A DNA stretch of 64,000 nt from an uncultured Poribacteria bacterium (GTDB lineage: Bacteria; Poribacteria; WGA-4E; WGA-3G), in assembly GCA_951812525.1 (NCBI GenBank), contig OX638316.1:2660506-2724505 (forward strand), given 5' to 3'. A model generated the notes under the pieces. It did no database searches. It saw only the letters and a list, made by a program, of their open reading frames with translations, and had not been told where the DNA came from. Numbering within the stretch: the first letter of the stretch is position 1; every line of letters begins with the position of its first letter. Both the position numbers and the translations under genes were made by a program. Positions 34,034 through 43,840 of this stretch are shown here, one piece after another.

Positions 34034-37000
34034 TTAGGATGCTTCAGGGATCCTGACAACAACGATTGTCATGTCATCATATTGCTCCGCCTCTCCAACG
34101 AAATTGTGGACATCGGCGACGAGGTGCTGAACTACGTCTTCTGCACTGCAACTATCAGGAAGTCGCGAAATCGATTCCTTTAAACGGTCAGTTCCATACA
34201 TCTCCTCTTCTGCATTGAGTGCCTCAATGAGACCATCCGTATGGAAAATTAAAATATCGCCTTCGCTTAAATTGAAGGTAATGGATTCGTACTGCACGGT
34301 TTTCATACTGCCCAGCGGGAGGTCACTGTTCTCAATCTCAATTATGTCGCTACCACGCTTGAGAACAGGATACGGTTGCCCACCGTTGGCATAGTCAATC
34401 TGCCTTTTAGTCTCATCAAGAATTGCCAGGTTGAGGGCAATGAAGCTCGGACCATACATGCGTGGTGCTAAGCCAGCATTGAGATCGCTCAGAATGACAT
34501 CTGCCTCGGATTTGAAACGTGAGACTTCATACAACATCCCGTTTGTTAGCACTGCATTCATTGCGCCGCGCAGCCCTTTTCCTGCGGCATCTGCCACCGC
34601 AATCGCTGTCTGTCCATTCGCTACGGTGACATAATCGAAGAAATCGCCGCCGACCTGCGTTGCGGGCACCGACATTCCCGCTACATCAAACCCTTTCGTA
34701 TCTGGTGGCTCTGTAGGCAAAAGCCCCATTTGGATATTCTGTGCCTCGCTCAATTCAGCGCGAATACGGTTCATTTCCGATTCTTCCCTTTGCCGGACTT
34801 CATGGCGCAGCTGCAACGTATGCCGTCGATTGACAATTAACCGACCCAGCAAAGCAAAAACGACGGTTATGAAAATAAGCGTCGGTAGATATGTACGCCA
34901 TCGCGTCCAGAGCGGTGGTAAGATATTGAAGTCCACTACTGCAGGCGGATGGGTGTAGGGCCACCCTTCGCGGAATGCCTTAACAAGAAAACTATAATTC
35001 CCAGCTTTGAGACCGGTGTATCGGATGCGCAACGTACCTTTCCGGTTTTGGAGTGCCTGTGTAATGCCACTATCACTCAGAGGTTGTACATCCACCGACG
35101 TGAATGTAGTCGGGTTAATCCACTCACCAGGTAAAGTACCCGTATTGGTTGTTAAAAGCGAAAACATATCTGCCGAAACATTAGTCCATTTAGGGGTATC
35201 CAATCCGATTAATCTAAATTGATATGAGAGACCTTCTCGAAGTGGGCTAATACCCTGCACATCAAAGATGATATTTTTGGTGCCGCGTGCCGGTAATGTT
35301 AGATTGGATGAAAGTTGGGTGTAAATTTTGTCAGCCGCCAAAGCGGTTAACCGACAAAATGGAAGTCCGCCGCGTGTAGGTGTGTATTGCGTAGCACCAC
35401 CTTCAGTCGCAAACCAGATGTCTTGCTGTGTAGATTCATAAAGTTTCCAGATGTTATTATGCGCTAAACCGTCTTTTGTTGTGAGTGTGTAGAAAGTCTC
35501 ACCGTCATATCGGACAGTGCCTCCACCCCTTGTCGCAAACCAGATGTTACCACGACTGTCTTCCATTACATCGCGCACGTTATCTACAAGGAAACCATCT
35601 TTTGTTGTATACGTTATAAGTCTTTTTCCATCGTAGCGGACCACCCCATGAGATGTTGCCAGCCAGAGAACTCCGTCCTGAGAAACCAATGATGCATTTA
35701 CTGGCGCAAGTTCGATATCCACCGTTGTGACTAACTTCGTGCCTTGGTAGGTATTAAGTGCATCTGAAAAGAGAAAAGTGATCCGGTTATTTTGCTGGGT
35801 CGGGTCCTTCCAGACTGCCAGTGGTGGTGAGCTAAACTCTCCCTCGAGAGGGAGTGGTTCACCAAGCTCAGTATCACTCCAAAGTATCAGTTTTCCTGTT
35901 ACGGAGTTGAAGAGCCATTTACTGCCTAACGCCGACTTTAACAGTGTTGTCGCTTTAAGTGGAACGGTTTCCGGCTCAATGGCACGGGTCCTGGGCGTTG
36001 ATAGATGAATCTTTTTCGGATAGCGCAATACCTTTCCATTGCCAAAGTGCACCCATAGTCTGTCATCGGGGTCTCTATACAGTGCAGTGATAGGTGCTTC
36101 ACCGTGGTCTATCTCTGAAGTTGTGCCAAAGAGAATTCTCTGGAAACCAGTTTTTGTAATTCGTAACAATCCGCTGGTATCCGCTTTAAAAAGGTGTCCC
36201 CCAAAAGCAAGCCATCGATGTTCTTCTTCAGTAACGAGGACTTCAGGATTAATATCTGCCCCTTCTCCACCAGGACCGATCTGTGCCTGAATGGATATAG
36301 AAACGCCATCAAATTTTCCATTTGCGTATCGGAAGAAGGTATAGCGCGTAAATCTTCCATGCAACCTTGGATCTACAAAGTTAACAAACCAGATGTGTCC
36401 ACCGACTTCAAATATTTTTACGATTTCAGTCCGAAAGCCAAGACGAGTTTGCTCTTCATTTGTAGCGTTGACCTGCGCAGAAGATACAGCGTCTTGTATA
36501 AAGTTTAACCCCAAAGAATCTGTAGTGGTTTCTTCTGTATCGGCATTATAACGCGCAACACCGCCAAGCACACTGAACCAGAGATAACCGCGACTGTCTT
36601 CGTATATCATCCTCACTCGGTTAGTACCGATCCCAGCATGTGTACTAATGGCAGGGATTGGATCAAATGCTGTCGCGCCGTTGTTGTGTCCAAACCACAA
36701 TTTGCCATCAACAGCCTCAAAAATCGTGTGAATCTGATCGTTTTCAAGTCCGCTGCTGGTGGTATAAGAAATCGGTTCGAGGTCGGCATTGTATTGCTGG
36801 GGCCCGTGTTCGTTGGTAAACCATAGATTGCCCCAAGCATCTTCTGCCTCAAGGTATCCAGACAAGTTTGCACCTGTACGCAGCCGCGAACCGTCCCACC
36901 ATCTTGTAGTATGTTCATCACTAAACCAGACTCTACCTCGCGAATCACTCCGGATTGTTGTAGGTTTTCGAGTTGCAGTTGACCCCAAAGACCTACGAGG

Positions 37001-37954
37001 CGTTGATCCTCTGTATGCCCAGGGCAAAGGGAGAATCTGTTCAAAGTTTTTGCCATCAAACCGCAGAAGGAGATTATAGCCGCCGAACCAGATGTTTCCT
37101 GCAGCATCTTCGGTTATTGCCTCGATCGCACCAACAGCACGCAGATCTGACATATCGTAACGGGCAAACCCACTGCTTACTTGCATACGTGGTGTACCCT
37201 CATCTGTTTTATCGCTGGCATCATCACTTAAAGATTCGCGTACCCAACGACTTTCTCGGAAACTCAGAATCACACCCGTTTGTTCCTCTTCGCCTTCATT
37301 CCCCGCGAGCCAGAGTGTCCCATTTTCACTTTCAAAGATAACATTTATTGTCAAATCTGTTGAACGGAGCAAATCTTCGCCTACGATTTCGTTCGGCTGT
37401 GCTTGCGGTGGTCGTTGCGCATCTGGGGCAACATATTTCGTGAGTCGCTGATTTTCACCAACCCATACGTCACCGAGTCGATCAACAATCAATGAATTGC
37501 CATTGCCAATCAGACTGATTGAGGTGCCATCAAATCGGCTCACCCGTCCTTCCCTTTCTGAAAGCATCCGCGTGAGGAACCAGATATGACCCCACTTATC
37601 CTCGACGATTTGTAGCGTTCGACCGAGCAGCGCACCTGATTTAACTTTATCAGAAGGTGCTGCGTCCAAAGTGTTCAGGGACCCAGCATAAGGCTCGAAC
37701 ATATTGCCATCAAATCGGCTTACCCCATTCTGATCGGAACCAAACCAGAGCATACCTCGACTGTCTTGGAAAATAACAGGGACGACCGGACCTACCAACC
37801 CATCAGCAACTGTGTAGGTTTGCACCTGCTCAGCCGCTTGGAGGTCAAGACAGGCAAAAAACACAGCAAGGATTGCAGTAAGAATCAAGATGGAGCTTTT
37901 TGCTGGAGTCAGCACGTTTCTGGAGCTTGCTAAGTTGAGATCAGTGTATAGCAT
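34034..37954 (-). CDS. Reg_prop propeller / SpoIIE-family protein phosphatase
   Basis: This is a 1306-residue sensor phosphatase. A signal anchor at residues 21-41 leads to a large periplasmic part with about a dozen two-component-regulator propeller repeats (units such as DSRGNIWFATRGGGTVRYDG). A Y_Y_Y domain follows (about 900-990), then a transmembrane helix near 1010-1030, a coiled coil and a PP2C-like SpoIIE domain from about 1075. Phosphatase metal motifs are VGGDFFDY, ADAAGKG, HTDGLIEA and DDMTIVVV. Known relatives dephosphorylate anti-sigma factor antagonists. No such partner adjoins it. The start has only a weak ribosome binding site. Confidence 0.9.
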   Translation of the reverse strand: MLYTDLNLASSRNVLTPAKSSILILTAILAVFFACLDLQAAEQVQTYTVADGLVGPVVPVIFQDSRGMLWFGSDQNGVSRFDGNMFEPYAGSLNTLDAAPSDKVKSGALLGRTLQIVEDKWGHIWFLTRMLSEREGRVSRFDGTSISLIGNGNSLIVDRLGDVWVGENQRLTKYVAPDAQRPPQAQPNEIVGEDLLRSTDLTINVIFESENGTLWLAGNEGEEEQTGVILSFRESRWVRESLSDDASDKTDEGTPRMQVSSGFARYDMSDLRAVGAIEAITEDAAGNIWFGGYNLLLRFDGKNFEQILPLPWAYRGSTPRRSLGSTATRKPTTIRSDSRGRVWFSDEHTTRWWDGSRLRTGANLSGYLEAEDAWGNLWFTNEHGPQQYNADLEPISYTTSSGLENDQIHTIFEAVDGKLWFGHNNGATAFDPIPAISTHAGIGTNRVRMIYEDSRGYLWFSVLGGVARYNADTEETTTDSLGLNFIQDAVSSAQVNATNEEQTRLGFRTEIVKIFEVGGHIWFVNFVDPRLHGRFTRYTFFRYANGKFDGVSISIQAQIGPGGEGADINPEVLVTEEEHRWLAFGGHLFKADTSGLLRITKTGFQRILFGTTSEIDHGEAPITALYRDPDDRLWVHFGNGKVLRYPKKIHLSTPRTRAIEPETVPLKATTLLKSALGSKWLFNSVTGKLILWSDTELGEPLPLEGEFSSPPLAVWKDPTQQNNRITFLFSDALNTYQGTKLVTTVDIELAPVNASLVSQDGVLWLATSHGVVRYDGKRLITYTTKDGFLVDNVRDVMEDSRGNIWFATRGGGTVRYDGETFYTLTTKDGLAHNNIWKLYESTQQDIWFATEGGATQYTPTRGGLPFCRLTALAADKIYTQLSSNLTLPARGTKNIIFDVQGISPLREGLSYQFRLIGLDTPKWTNVSADMFSLLTTNTGTLPGEWINPTTFTSVDVQPLSDSGITQALQNRKGTLRIRYTGLKAGNYSFLVKAFREGWPYTHPPAVVDFNILPPLWTRWRTYLPTLIFITVVFALLGRLIVNRRHTLQLRHEVRQREESEMNRIRAELSEAQNIQMGLLPTEPPDTKGFDVAGMSVPATQVGGDFFDYVTVANGQTAIAVADAAGKGLRGAMNAVLTNGMLYEVSRFKSEADVILSDLNAGLAPRMYGPSFIALNLAILDETKRQIDYANGGQPYPVLKRGSDIIEIENSDLPLGSMKTVQYESITFNLSEGDILIFHTDGLIEALNAEEEMYGTDRLKESISRLPDSCSAEDVVQHLVADVHNFVGEAEQYDDMTIVVVRIPEAS

Positions 37955-38061
37955 AAGCTTTTTTTAACCAGATCATTTCATGGTCTTATCATGGGTATAT
38001 CCGAGTCAAGTTTCTGGATCACGGGTACAATCTTCCGAACCAGAGAAGCGATAGGTCATCG

Positions 38062-38086
38062 CTATAAGGCGCGATGTAACTTATAG
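38062..38086. repeat. Short inverted repeat before the SpoIIE gene
   Basis: CTATAAG and CTTATAG pair over seven bases around an 11-base loop, 43 bases beyond the dapL stop. It is weak as a terminator and has no T-run. Confidence 0.3.
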
Positions 38087-38128
38087 GATTCCGCTGTATT
38101 CGTATCAATTCAGGAATGGCTCTAATGA

Positions 38129-39304
38129 TTAGTGCGCAAAATCACGAATCCGTGAAATCGCTTCATCGATTACCGAATCTGGGTACGTAAGAGAGATACG
38201 GAAATAACCCTCGCTCCACTGTCCATACCCAAGCCCTGGTGTCACCACAACCCCTACTTCTTCAAGGAGGGCTGTTGCAAAGGCACGACTTGAACCGTTG
38301 AAACGCTGTGGAACCGGTGCCCAAATATATATCGTTGCTTTCGGTTTTTCAATGTCCCATCCGCTATCTGTAAGCGCATCCACCACCATGTCTCGTCGTC
38401 TTTGGTAAACGGCGTTTATTGGAGGTGTGATTTCGTCGGTTATTGAAAGTGCCTTCGCACCGGCGAATTGAAGTGCGCGGAGGGAACCGTTATCTATATT
38501 ATCTTTAACAGTTTTAACGGCATTGACAGCCGTTGGATTACCCACGACAAACCCTAATCGCCATCCGGTCATATTAAACGCTTTACTCAACGAGAAGAAT
38601 TCAACGGCTACTTCGGCGGCACCGTCTACCTGCAAGATGCTCGGTGATCGGTAACCGTCGTAGGTATTTTCGCTATAGGCGTTGTCGTGCGCGATCAAAA
38701 TGTTGTTTTGCCGCCCAAATTCTACAGCACGCTGAAAAAAATCAAGGTCCGCGGTCGCTGTCGTCGGATTGTTTGGGTAATTAATCCACAACACTTTGGC
38801 GAGGCGTTTTATTTCATCAGGAATAGCATCGAAATCGACATAGAAGTTATTTTTTCGCAGAATCGGAGCATAGTAAGTCGTCGCGCTCGCAAAAACATGT
38901 CCAATGTTATAGGTGGGATAGCCAGGACTTGCCGCGATACCAATATCGCCGGGATTAAGTATTCCAAGTGCTAATTTGACAATGGCATCTTTACTTCCGA
39001 GTGTTATTGCAACCTGATCATCGGATAATGGAACACCATAGCGATGTTGGTAAAAATCACAAACCGCCTGTGGGAAGTCGTCAACCGGACTGTCACACCC
39101 GTAACGGTGGCGATCGGGGTCCTTTGGATTTTGAATTGCGTGTGTCAGACTTTCGACGACTGAATCCGGAGTCGGGATATCCGGATCGCCAATCCCGAGG
39201 CTAATCACATCAACGCCTCGTGCTTGTGCCGCCTGCATTTTTTGTCGTATATCCACAAAAAGATAAGGTGGAAGTTTCTGTAACCTTTCTGCGATTGTAA
39301 TCAA
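38129..39304 (-). CDS. dapL: LL-diaminopimelate aminotransferase
   Basis: DapL turns tetrahydrodipicolinate directly into LL-diaminopimelate, replacing three enzymes of the standard lysine and peptidoglycan route. The 391-residue class I aminotransferase shows the DapL stretch ISLGIGDPDIPTPD. Other landmarks are GSKDAIVKL and NYPNNPTTATA, and the PLP lysine sits in SLSKAFNMTGWRLGF. I choose TTG 39304 (MITIAERL) because AGGAGAACAATC stands before it. Two dapB genes lie upstream on the same strand, so this is a diaminopimelate cluster with two unrelated genes in between. Confidence 0.85.
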   Translation of the reverse strand: MITIAERLQKLPPYLFVDIRQKMQAAQARGVDVISLGIGDPDIPTPDSVVESLTHAIQNPKDPDRHRYGCDSPVDDFPQAVCDFYQHRYGVPLSDDQVAITLGSKDAIVKLALGILNPGDIGIAASPGYPTYNIGHVFASATTYYAPILRKNNFYVDFDAIPDEIKRLAKVLWINYPNNPTTATADLDFFQRAVEFGRQNNILIAHDNAYSENTYDGYRSPSILQVDGAAEVAVEFFSLSKAFNMTGWRLGFVVGNPTAVNAVKTVKDNIDNGSLRALQFAGAKALSITDEITPPINAVYQRRRDMVVDALTDSGWDIEKPKATIYIWAPVPQRFNGSSRAFATALLEEVGVVVTPGLGYGQWSEGYFRISLTYPDSVIDEAISRIRDFAH

Positions 39305-39372
39305 GATTGTTCTCCTAATTCCGTATTTTCGTAAACACACGCGATGTCAAATCGTGTGTGAAGGTAAAAAAA

Positions 39373-40116
39373 TTATTTGAGTTGAAGGATTGTCTGTTGG
39401 GTTTCGCTGAGGCTTTCCATAACGTTAGGACTAAAGTGCAAGCCTTGACCACCCCAGTCTGGCATATACCCGATACTGTAGCAATAATAAAGCGTCCGCC
39501 GCGGTTTACCAGAGACGTTGATAACAGACCCGTGCGTTAACGCCTCCGTAAAGATAATAGCGTCGCCTGCCTTTGCGGGGATTGGGGTCAGCACAGGATT
39601 GTCATCCGGATGCCCTCCCCAAGGCTTTGGGAAATTACTCTTGTGTGCTCCGGGTATAACGGCAAAGCACCCGTCTTCTACATCACAGTCCAGCATTGGG
39701 AAGACTGCTTTTGTTAAAGTGGATACCATCTCCCCGTTTCTACAGTGATACTGGCATTTCGGGATAATCGGTGTGCCATGCATGTGCAGTCCGGTATAAC
39801 CGCCACCCCACCGGTAAATCGTGTAGGTATGATTGAGTCGATACGGACCGCCTGTTACGCCATGGACCACGTCCAGCACCTCTGGAATGTCAATCAGTGT
39901 GTTGAAGAGACTATCCGCTTCCAAAATGTTGGAGATATAAAGCTCCTTTTCTGTTCGCTGTGTCCCAAGGCACAGTGGTGGCGGATAATCCTCAGGTGGC
40001 ATCTGCTCATATTGATCCAGCACCTCGTTGCAGGAATCGATAACCGTTTGAGGGATGACACCCTTTAATACAATGAAACCCTGCAAGTCAAATAGGTATT
40101 TTTGTTCGTCCGTCAT
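39373..40116 (-). CDS. PhyH family protein with altered metal motif
   Basis: This is a 247-residue PhyH-like protein. The expected H-x-D of the iron triad reads His111-Met-His113 (GLHMHGTP). Distal His195 (ALTHGSV) and Arg206 or 207 (KPRRTLY) are kept, and the PGAH turn stands 48 residues on. Losing the carboxylate is known from non-haem iron halogenases, where chloride takes the place of Asp, but those have Ala or Gly. The protein could be an altered oxygenase, a halogenase-like enzyme or inactive. ATG 40116 follows AAGGAAAAACAGC. It is located between the Ycf48-like gene and dapL. Confidence 0.82.
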   Translation of the reverse strand: MTDEQKYLFDLQGFIVLKGVIPQTVIDSCNEVLDQYEQMPPEDYPPPLCLGTQRTEKELYISNILEADSLFNTLIDIPEVLDVVHGVTGGPYRLNHTYTIYRWGGGYTGLHMHGTPIIPKCQYHCRNGEMVSTLTKAVFPMLDCDVEDGCFAVIPGAHKSNFPKPWGGHPDDNPVLTPIPAKAGDAIIFTEALTHGSVINVSGKPRRTLYYCYSIGYMPDWGGQGLHFSPNVMESLSETQQTILQLK

Positions 40117-40148
40117 GCTGTTTTTCCTTATAATGTGCTTCCTAACAT

Positions 40149-42221
40149 TTACGGAACGGCTTCATATCTGAGAATTGTTCCGTTTTGACCAACTACCCAT
40201 CCACTGTCTGAATTACTCACATAAATAGCTTTCAAATCTGTTCGCGTGTCTGTGCGCTGGGGACGCCAATTCTGTCCACTATCTTTTGTGTGTAGCACAA
40301 GCCCTTCTTTTCCGACGATCCAACCTTTTGTTTCAGAAATAAAAAACACATCGTCAAGGAAATTGGCTGTATGACTCTCTTGGCGATGCCATGTTTTCCC
40401 ACCATTCTCTGTATGAAGAATCAGTCCATCCATGCCTAAACTACGCAGGTCCAGTCCGACCACCCATCCCCTGTCTGCTGTGACGAAAGTAACGGCATCT
40501 AACAAAAAAGATGAATAACTCCTGCTGATAGAGGCAAGGTTCCAGTGTACGCCGCCATCGAGTGTAGAAAGGATTGTACCACTCATGCCAACTGCCCAAC
40601 CGCGCTGTTTTGAGGTAAAGTGAACGTCAAAGAGATTCCAAGTCGTTCCACTCTCTTGGCGTTGCCATGTTTGTCCGCCATCCTCTGTATGAATGATTTC
40701 ACCCGCACTCCCGACGCACCACCCGGTATTTTCGTCTATAAAGAAAACAGCAAGGAGTTCTTGCGTTGTCCCGGAGGCTTGGCGTTGCCACACGCTTCCG
40801 CCATTTGTCGTATGCAAGACCACTCCGGCTTCCGCAACTGCCCACCCTTTTTGTGGAGACACAAAGTGCGTCGCACCGAAACATTCGGTCGTACGGCTGT
40901 CTTGGGCATCCCATACAGACCCGCCGTCTTCGGTTCGTAGTATCGCACCTCGATCACCGACAACATACCCCTCTGTTGAAGAGACAGCACAAACATCCAC
41001 AAGAAGGTGGCTCGGACTCGATTGTGATTCCCATGTTACACCCGCGTTCCGGGTGTGTAAGATTGTGCCGTTCTCACCGACTACCCAACCGAGTTGTTTA
41101 GAGATGAAGTCAACACCTAACAGGACAGCGTCAGCACTGTTGTGAAAACGCGGACCGCCACGTTGATGTTTCCATTTTCCTTTCCCGCCAGAAGAGGTAT
41201 GGAGAATAACGCCTAAGTCGCCGACAATCCAGCCGTTCTGGGAATCTGTAAAGTCGATGTCGTAAAGTGTAAAGGTGTGTAGCGGTTCATTACCGAGATA
41301 CTCTGGCTGTCCATAACTACTTGTATGTCGTTGATTGCTGCCGTGTGTGATGAATTCCCACGTCTTGCCACCGTCGTTTGTCGTGAAAACACTCCGCTGA
41401 TCACCCACAACCCACCCCGTCTCTTTATCTATGAAGTGGAGATTAAAGAGAGCTTGTTCTGTCGAAAACTGCACTTCCCAAGTCTCTCCACTATCCACTG
41501 TTCGATAGATGTAGCCGGAGTGTTCGCGCTTTGTAGCTTGTGAGTTTCCTAATGTTGGCGTGTTGTAGGTGATAATCCATCCTTGGTTTTCGTCTACAAA
41601 GTAGACACCTTTCAAGGACTTTCTTTCAAAGACGCTTGCGTCAACCTTGGTGAAGGTTTTACCACCGTCGGTTGTTTTCAGCAGTGTCCCCCAATCCGCT
41701 ACGATCCAACCTGTAGTTTCGCCTATAAAAATGTTGTGTAGGTTATGTTCCGTGCCTGTTTCAATATGATCCCACGTCTGACCGCCATCAGTAGTGTGGA
41801 TGAGTGTACCGCTTTCACCAAGGCACCATCCCTCTAATGCAGAACGAAAATAGACATTACGTAGAGGTTTATTGAAAACGCCGCTACTTTGCTTGTGCCA
41901 CGTTTGTCCGCCGTTATCTGTATGAATGATGAGACTCTCGGCGTCCTCTGTGAAATCTTGACCAGGTATTACATCTACAGCGTTGCCGACTGCCCAACCT
42001 GCCTGTTCAGAGATAAAATGAACGTCATAGAGATGCGAACTCCAGTCGCCTTCCATGACGGTTTTCCATTCGTATTGGATCTGTCTTTTCGACGTAGTAT
42101 CTTCGCAACCGACAATAGAGAATAGGATGCTGGTAAGCACCACAACAGGCGCGAAAAGTCCTCGCGATCCTTGTTTCAAGGTCCAATTAACGATGGTTCT
42201 GAAAAAGGATTTCGCTGACAT
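40149..42221 (-). CDS. Ycf48-like 14-unit propeller lipoprotein
   Basis: This is a 690-residue exported lipoprotein. A hydrophobic stretch leads to the lipobox SIVGCEDT. The rest consists of 14 Ycf48/BNR-like units, each with a GW(A/V/I)VG turn and many with HTxDGGxTW. Typical units are GWAVGMSGTILSTLDGGVHW and GWVVGENGTILHTRNAGVTW. Ycf48 assists photosystem II assembly in cyanobacteria; here only the fold is shared. ATG 42221 is preferred over an upstream in-frame TTG because of AAAGGATT; even so it overlaps the end of dapB by 35 bases. Likely two stacked propellers; ligand unknown. Confidence 0.82.
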   Translation of the reverse strand: MSAKSFFRTIVNWTLKQGSRGLFAPVVVLTSILFSIVGCEDTTSKRQIQYEWKTVMEGDWSSHLYDVHFISEQAGWAVGNAVDVIPGQDFTEDAESLIIHTDNGGQTWHKQSSGVFNKPLRNVYFRSALEGWCLGESGTLIHTTDGGQTWDHIETGTEHNLHNIFIGETTGWIVADWGTLLKTTDGGKTFTKVDASVFERKSLKGVYFVDENQGWIITYNTPTLGNSQATKREHSGYIYRTVDSGETWEVQFSTEQALFNLHFIDKETGWVVGDQRSVFTTNDGGKTWEFITHGSNQRHTSSYGQPEYLGNEPLHTFTLYDIDFTDSQNGWIVGDLGVILHTSSGGKGKWKHQRGGPRFHNSADAVLLGVDFISKQLGWVVGENGTILHTRNAGVTWESQSSPSHLLVDVCAVSSTEGYVVGDRGAILRTEDGGSVWDAQDSRTTECFGATHFVSPQKGWAVAEAGVVLHTTNGGSVWQRQASGTTQELLAVFFIDENTGWCVGSAGEIIHTEDGGQTWQRQESGTTWNLFDVHFTSKQRGWAVGMSGTILSTLDGGVHWNLASISRSYSSFLLDAVTFVTADRGWVVGLDLRSLGMDGLILHTENGGKTWHRQESHTANFLDDVFFISETKGWIVGKEGLVLHTKDSGQNWRPQRTDTRTDLKAIYVSNSDSGWVVGQNGTILRYEAVP

Positions 42222-42996
42222 CGTGCAATCCTTTAGGGGCATCAACGACCCACCTTGCTGCGCGAATCGCACCTTTAGCAAACGCTTCTCGGCTGTGAGA
42301 GCGATGGATGACGCTTAGTTGTTCACCCGCGGTTGCAAATAACACAGTGTGTTCACCCGCAATGTCTCCGCCACGGATCGCATGCGTCCCGATTTGCTGC
42401 TGAGGTCTCGGTCCAACAATACCGTGACGACCATAAACACCTGCTTCTGACCAGTCACGCCCCAGTGCTGTCGCAATAGCCTCCGATAAATGGAGCGCAG
42501 TACCACTTGGAGCATCTACCTTGCGATTATGATGGGTCTCTATTGATTCAATATCGTAATCATCACCGAGGGCTTTCGCAATTAATTCCAGTGCTTGAAT
42601 CATCACATTGACACCGAGACTCATATTCGGTGCCATCACACAGCGAATCTCTGACGCAAACGCTTTTACCGTTGCCAGTTCATTGGGATTGAAACCCGTT
42701 GTGCCGATCACCATTGCTTTATCGACATTGACAACTTGCCGCAGGTGCTGCACGGTCGGTTCTGGCTTTGAGAACTCGATAACAACGTCCGCACTTTCAA
42801 GCACACCGTCAAGTTCACCTGTGACAGGCACGCTAATCTCGCCAATACCAGCAACAACACCAGCATCATGACCGATTTGTGGGTGTCCGGGATATTGAAT
42901 AGCCCCGACAAGTTCCATATCGGTTTGTTGGGTGATGCCGTGTGTGATACATCGACCCATACGACCACAGACACCGGTGATAGCTACACGAATCAT
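42187..42996 (-). CDS. dapB: 4-hydroxy-tetrahydrodipicolinate reductase, copy 1
   Basis: DapB reduces the product of DapA to tetrahydrodipicolinate with NAD(P)H. The 269-residue product has the nucleotide loop GVCGRMGR, GTTGF, and the catalytic box ETHHNRKVDAPSGTA with both the acid histidine and the lysine. It aligns without gaps to the copy just upstream (43030-43833), with about 77% identity by hand count. AAGGAAATCGGCG precedes the ATG. The gap between the copies is 33 bases. Its 3' end overlaps the start of the Ycf48-like gene. Confidence 0.95.
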   Translation of the reverse strand: MIRVAITGVCGRMGRCITHGITQQTDMELVGAIQYPGHPQIGHDAGVVAGIGEISVPVTGELDGVLESADVVIEFSKPEPTVQHLRQVVNVDKAMVIGTTGFNPNELATVKAFASEIRCVMAPNMSLGVNVMIQALELIAKALGDDYDIESIETHHNRKVDAPSGTALHLSEAIATALGRDWSEAGVYGRHGIVGPRPQQQIGTHAIRGGDIAGEHTVLFATAGEQLSVIHRSHSREAFAKGAIRAARWVVDAPKGLHDVSEILFQNHR

Positions 42997-43029
42997 CGCC
43001 GATTTCCTTGAGCGGACGGTAAGCTCGTA

Positions 43030-43833
43030 TTATTTTTGAAAAAGGACTTCACTGACATCGTGCAATCCTTTTGGAGCATCGATGACCCACCTCGCTGCCC
43101 GAAGCGCACCTTTGGCGAATGCCTCTGGACTGTGTGCGCGATGGACGACGCTTAATTGTTCACCCTCAGTTGCAAACAACACGGTATGATCACCCGCGAT
43201 ATCACCACCACGAACTGCATGGATGCCAATCTCCTGCTGCGACCTTGCACCAACAATACCGTGGCGACCGTAGACACCTACCTCTGCTAAATCACGTCCT
43301 AATGCTGTCGCAACAGTCTCCGCTAAACGGAGCGCAGTACCGCTTGGAGCATCCGCTTTGTGATTGTGGTGTGCCTCTATTACCTCAATATTGTAATCAT
43401 CACCGAGGGCTTTCGCAATTAATTCCAATGCTTGAATCATCACATTGACACCGAGACTCATATTTGGTGCCATTACGCATCGGATCTGTGACGCAAGTGC
43501 TTTGATATTAGCAAGTTCATCAGCGTCGTATCCGGTTGTAGCGATTACCATTGCTTTGTCGGCAGCGACAACCTCTCGGAGGTGCTCCAGGGTCGCTTCT
43601 GGGCTCGAGAACTCGATGACAACATCCGCACTTTCAAGCACTTCCGCAAGTTCTCCTGTAATGGCGATGCCAGTTTCGCCAATACCAGCAACAACGCCAA
43701 CATCACTCCCAATTTGCGGGTGTTCGGGGTATTCGATCGCTCCAACGAGCTCCATATCGGCTTGTTGGGAAACGCCTTGGGTAATGAGCCGTCCCATGCG
43801 GCCGCATGCCCCGTTAATAATTACACGAATCAT
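43030..43833 (-). CDS. dapB: 4-hydroxy-tetrahydrodipicolinate reductase, copy 2
   Basis: This is the second copy of DapB, 267 residues. The loop is GACGRMGR and the catalytic box EAHHNHKADAPSGTA is intact. The usual GTTG turn reads ATTGY, one glycine changed to alanine near the cofactor. Region 43393-43471 is nearly identical in bases to 42556-42634 of copy 1 (two differences in about 79), far above the rest. It is preceded by AGAGGAAAATTT, itself next to a heptanucleotide array. Two working copies may differ in cofactor (NADH or NADPH) or regulation. Confidence 0.95.
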   Translation of the reverse strand: MIRVIINGACGRMGRLITQGVSQQADMELVGAIEYPEHPQIGSDVGVVAGIGETGIAITGELAEVLESADVVIEFSSPEATLEHLREVVAADKAMVIATTGYDADELANIKALASQIRCVMAPNMSLGVNVMIQALELIAKALGDDYNIEVIEAHHNHKADAPSGTALRLAETVATALGRDLAEVGVYGRHGIVGARSQQEIGIHAVRGGDIAGDHTVLFATEGEQLSVVHRAHSPEAFAKGALRAARWVIDAPKGLHDVSEVLFQK

Positions 43834-43840
43834 AAATTTT

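Noticed and set aside
39342-39362. Hairpin CACACGCGAT/AATCGTGTGTG between a PhyH gene and dapL
   Set aside because: It pairs well with one wobble, but without a T-run and inside a same-strand run I could not decide between repeat and terminator, so it is not listed as a feature.
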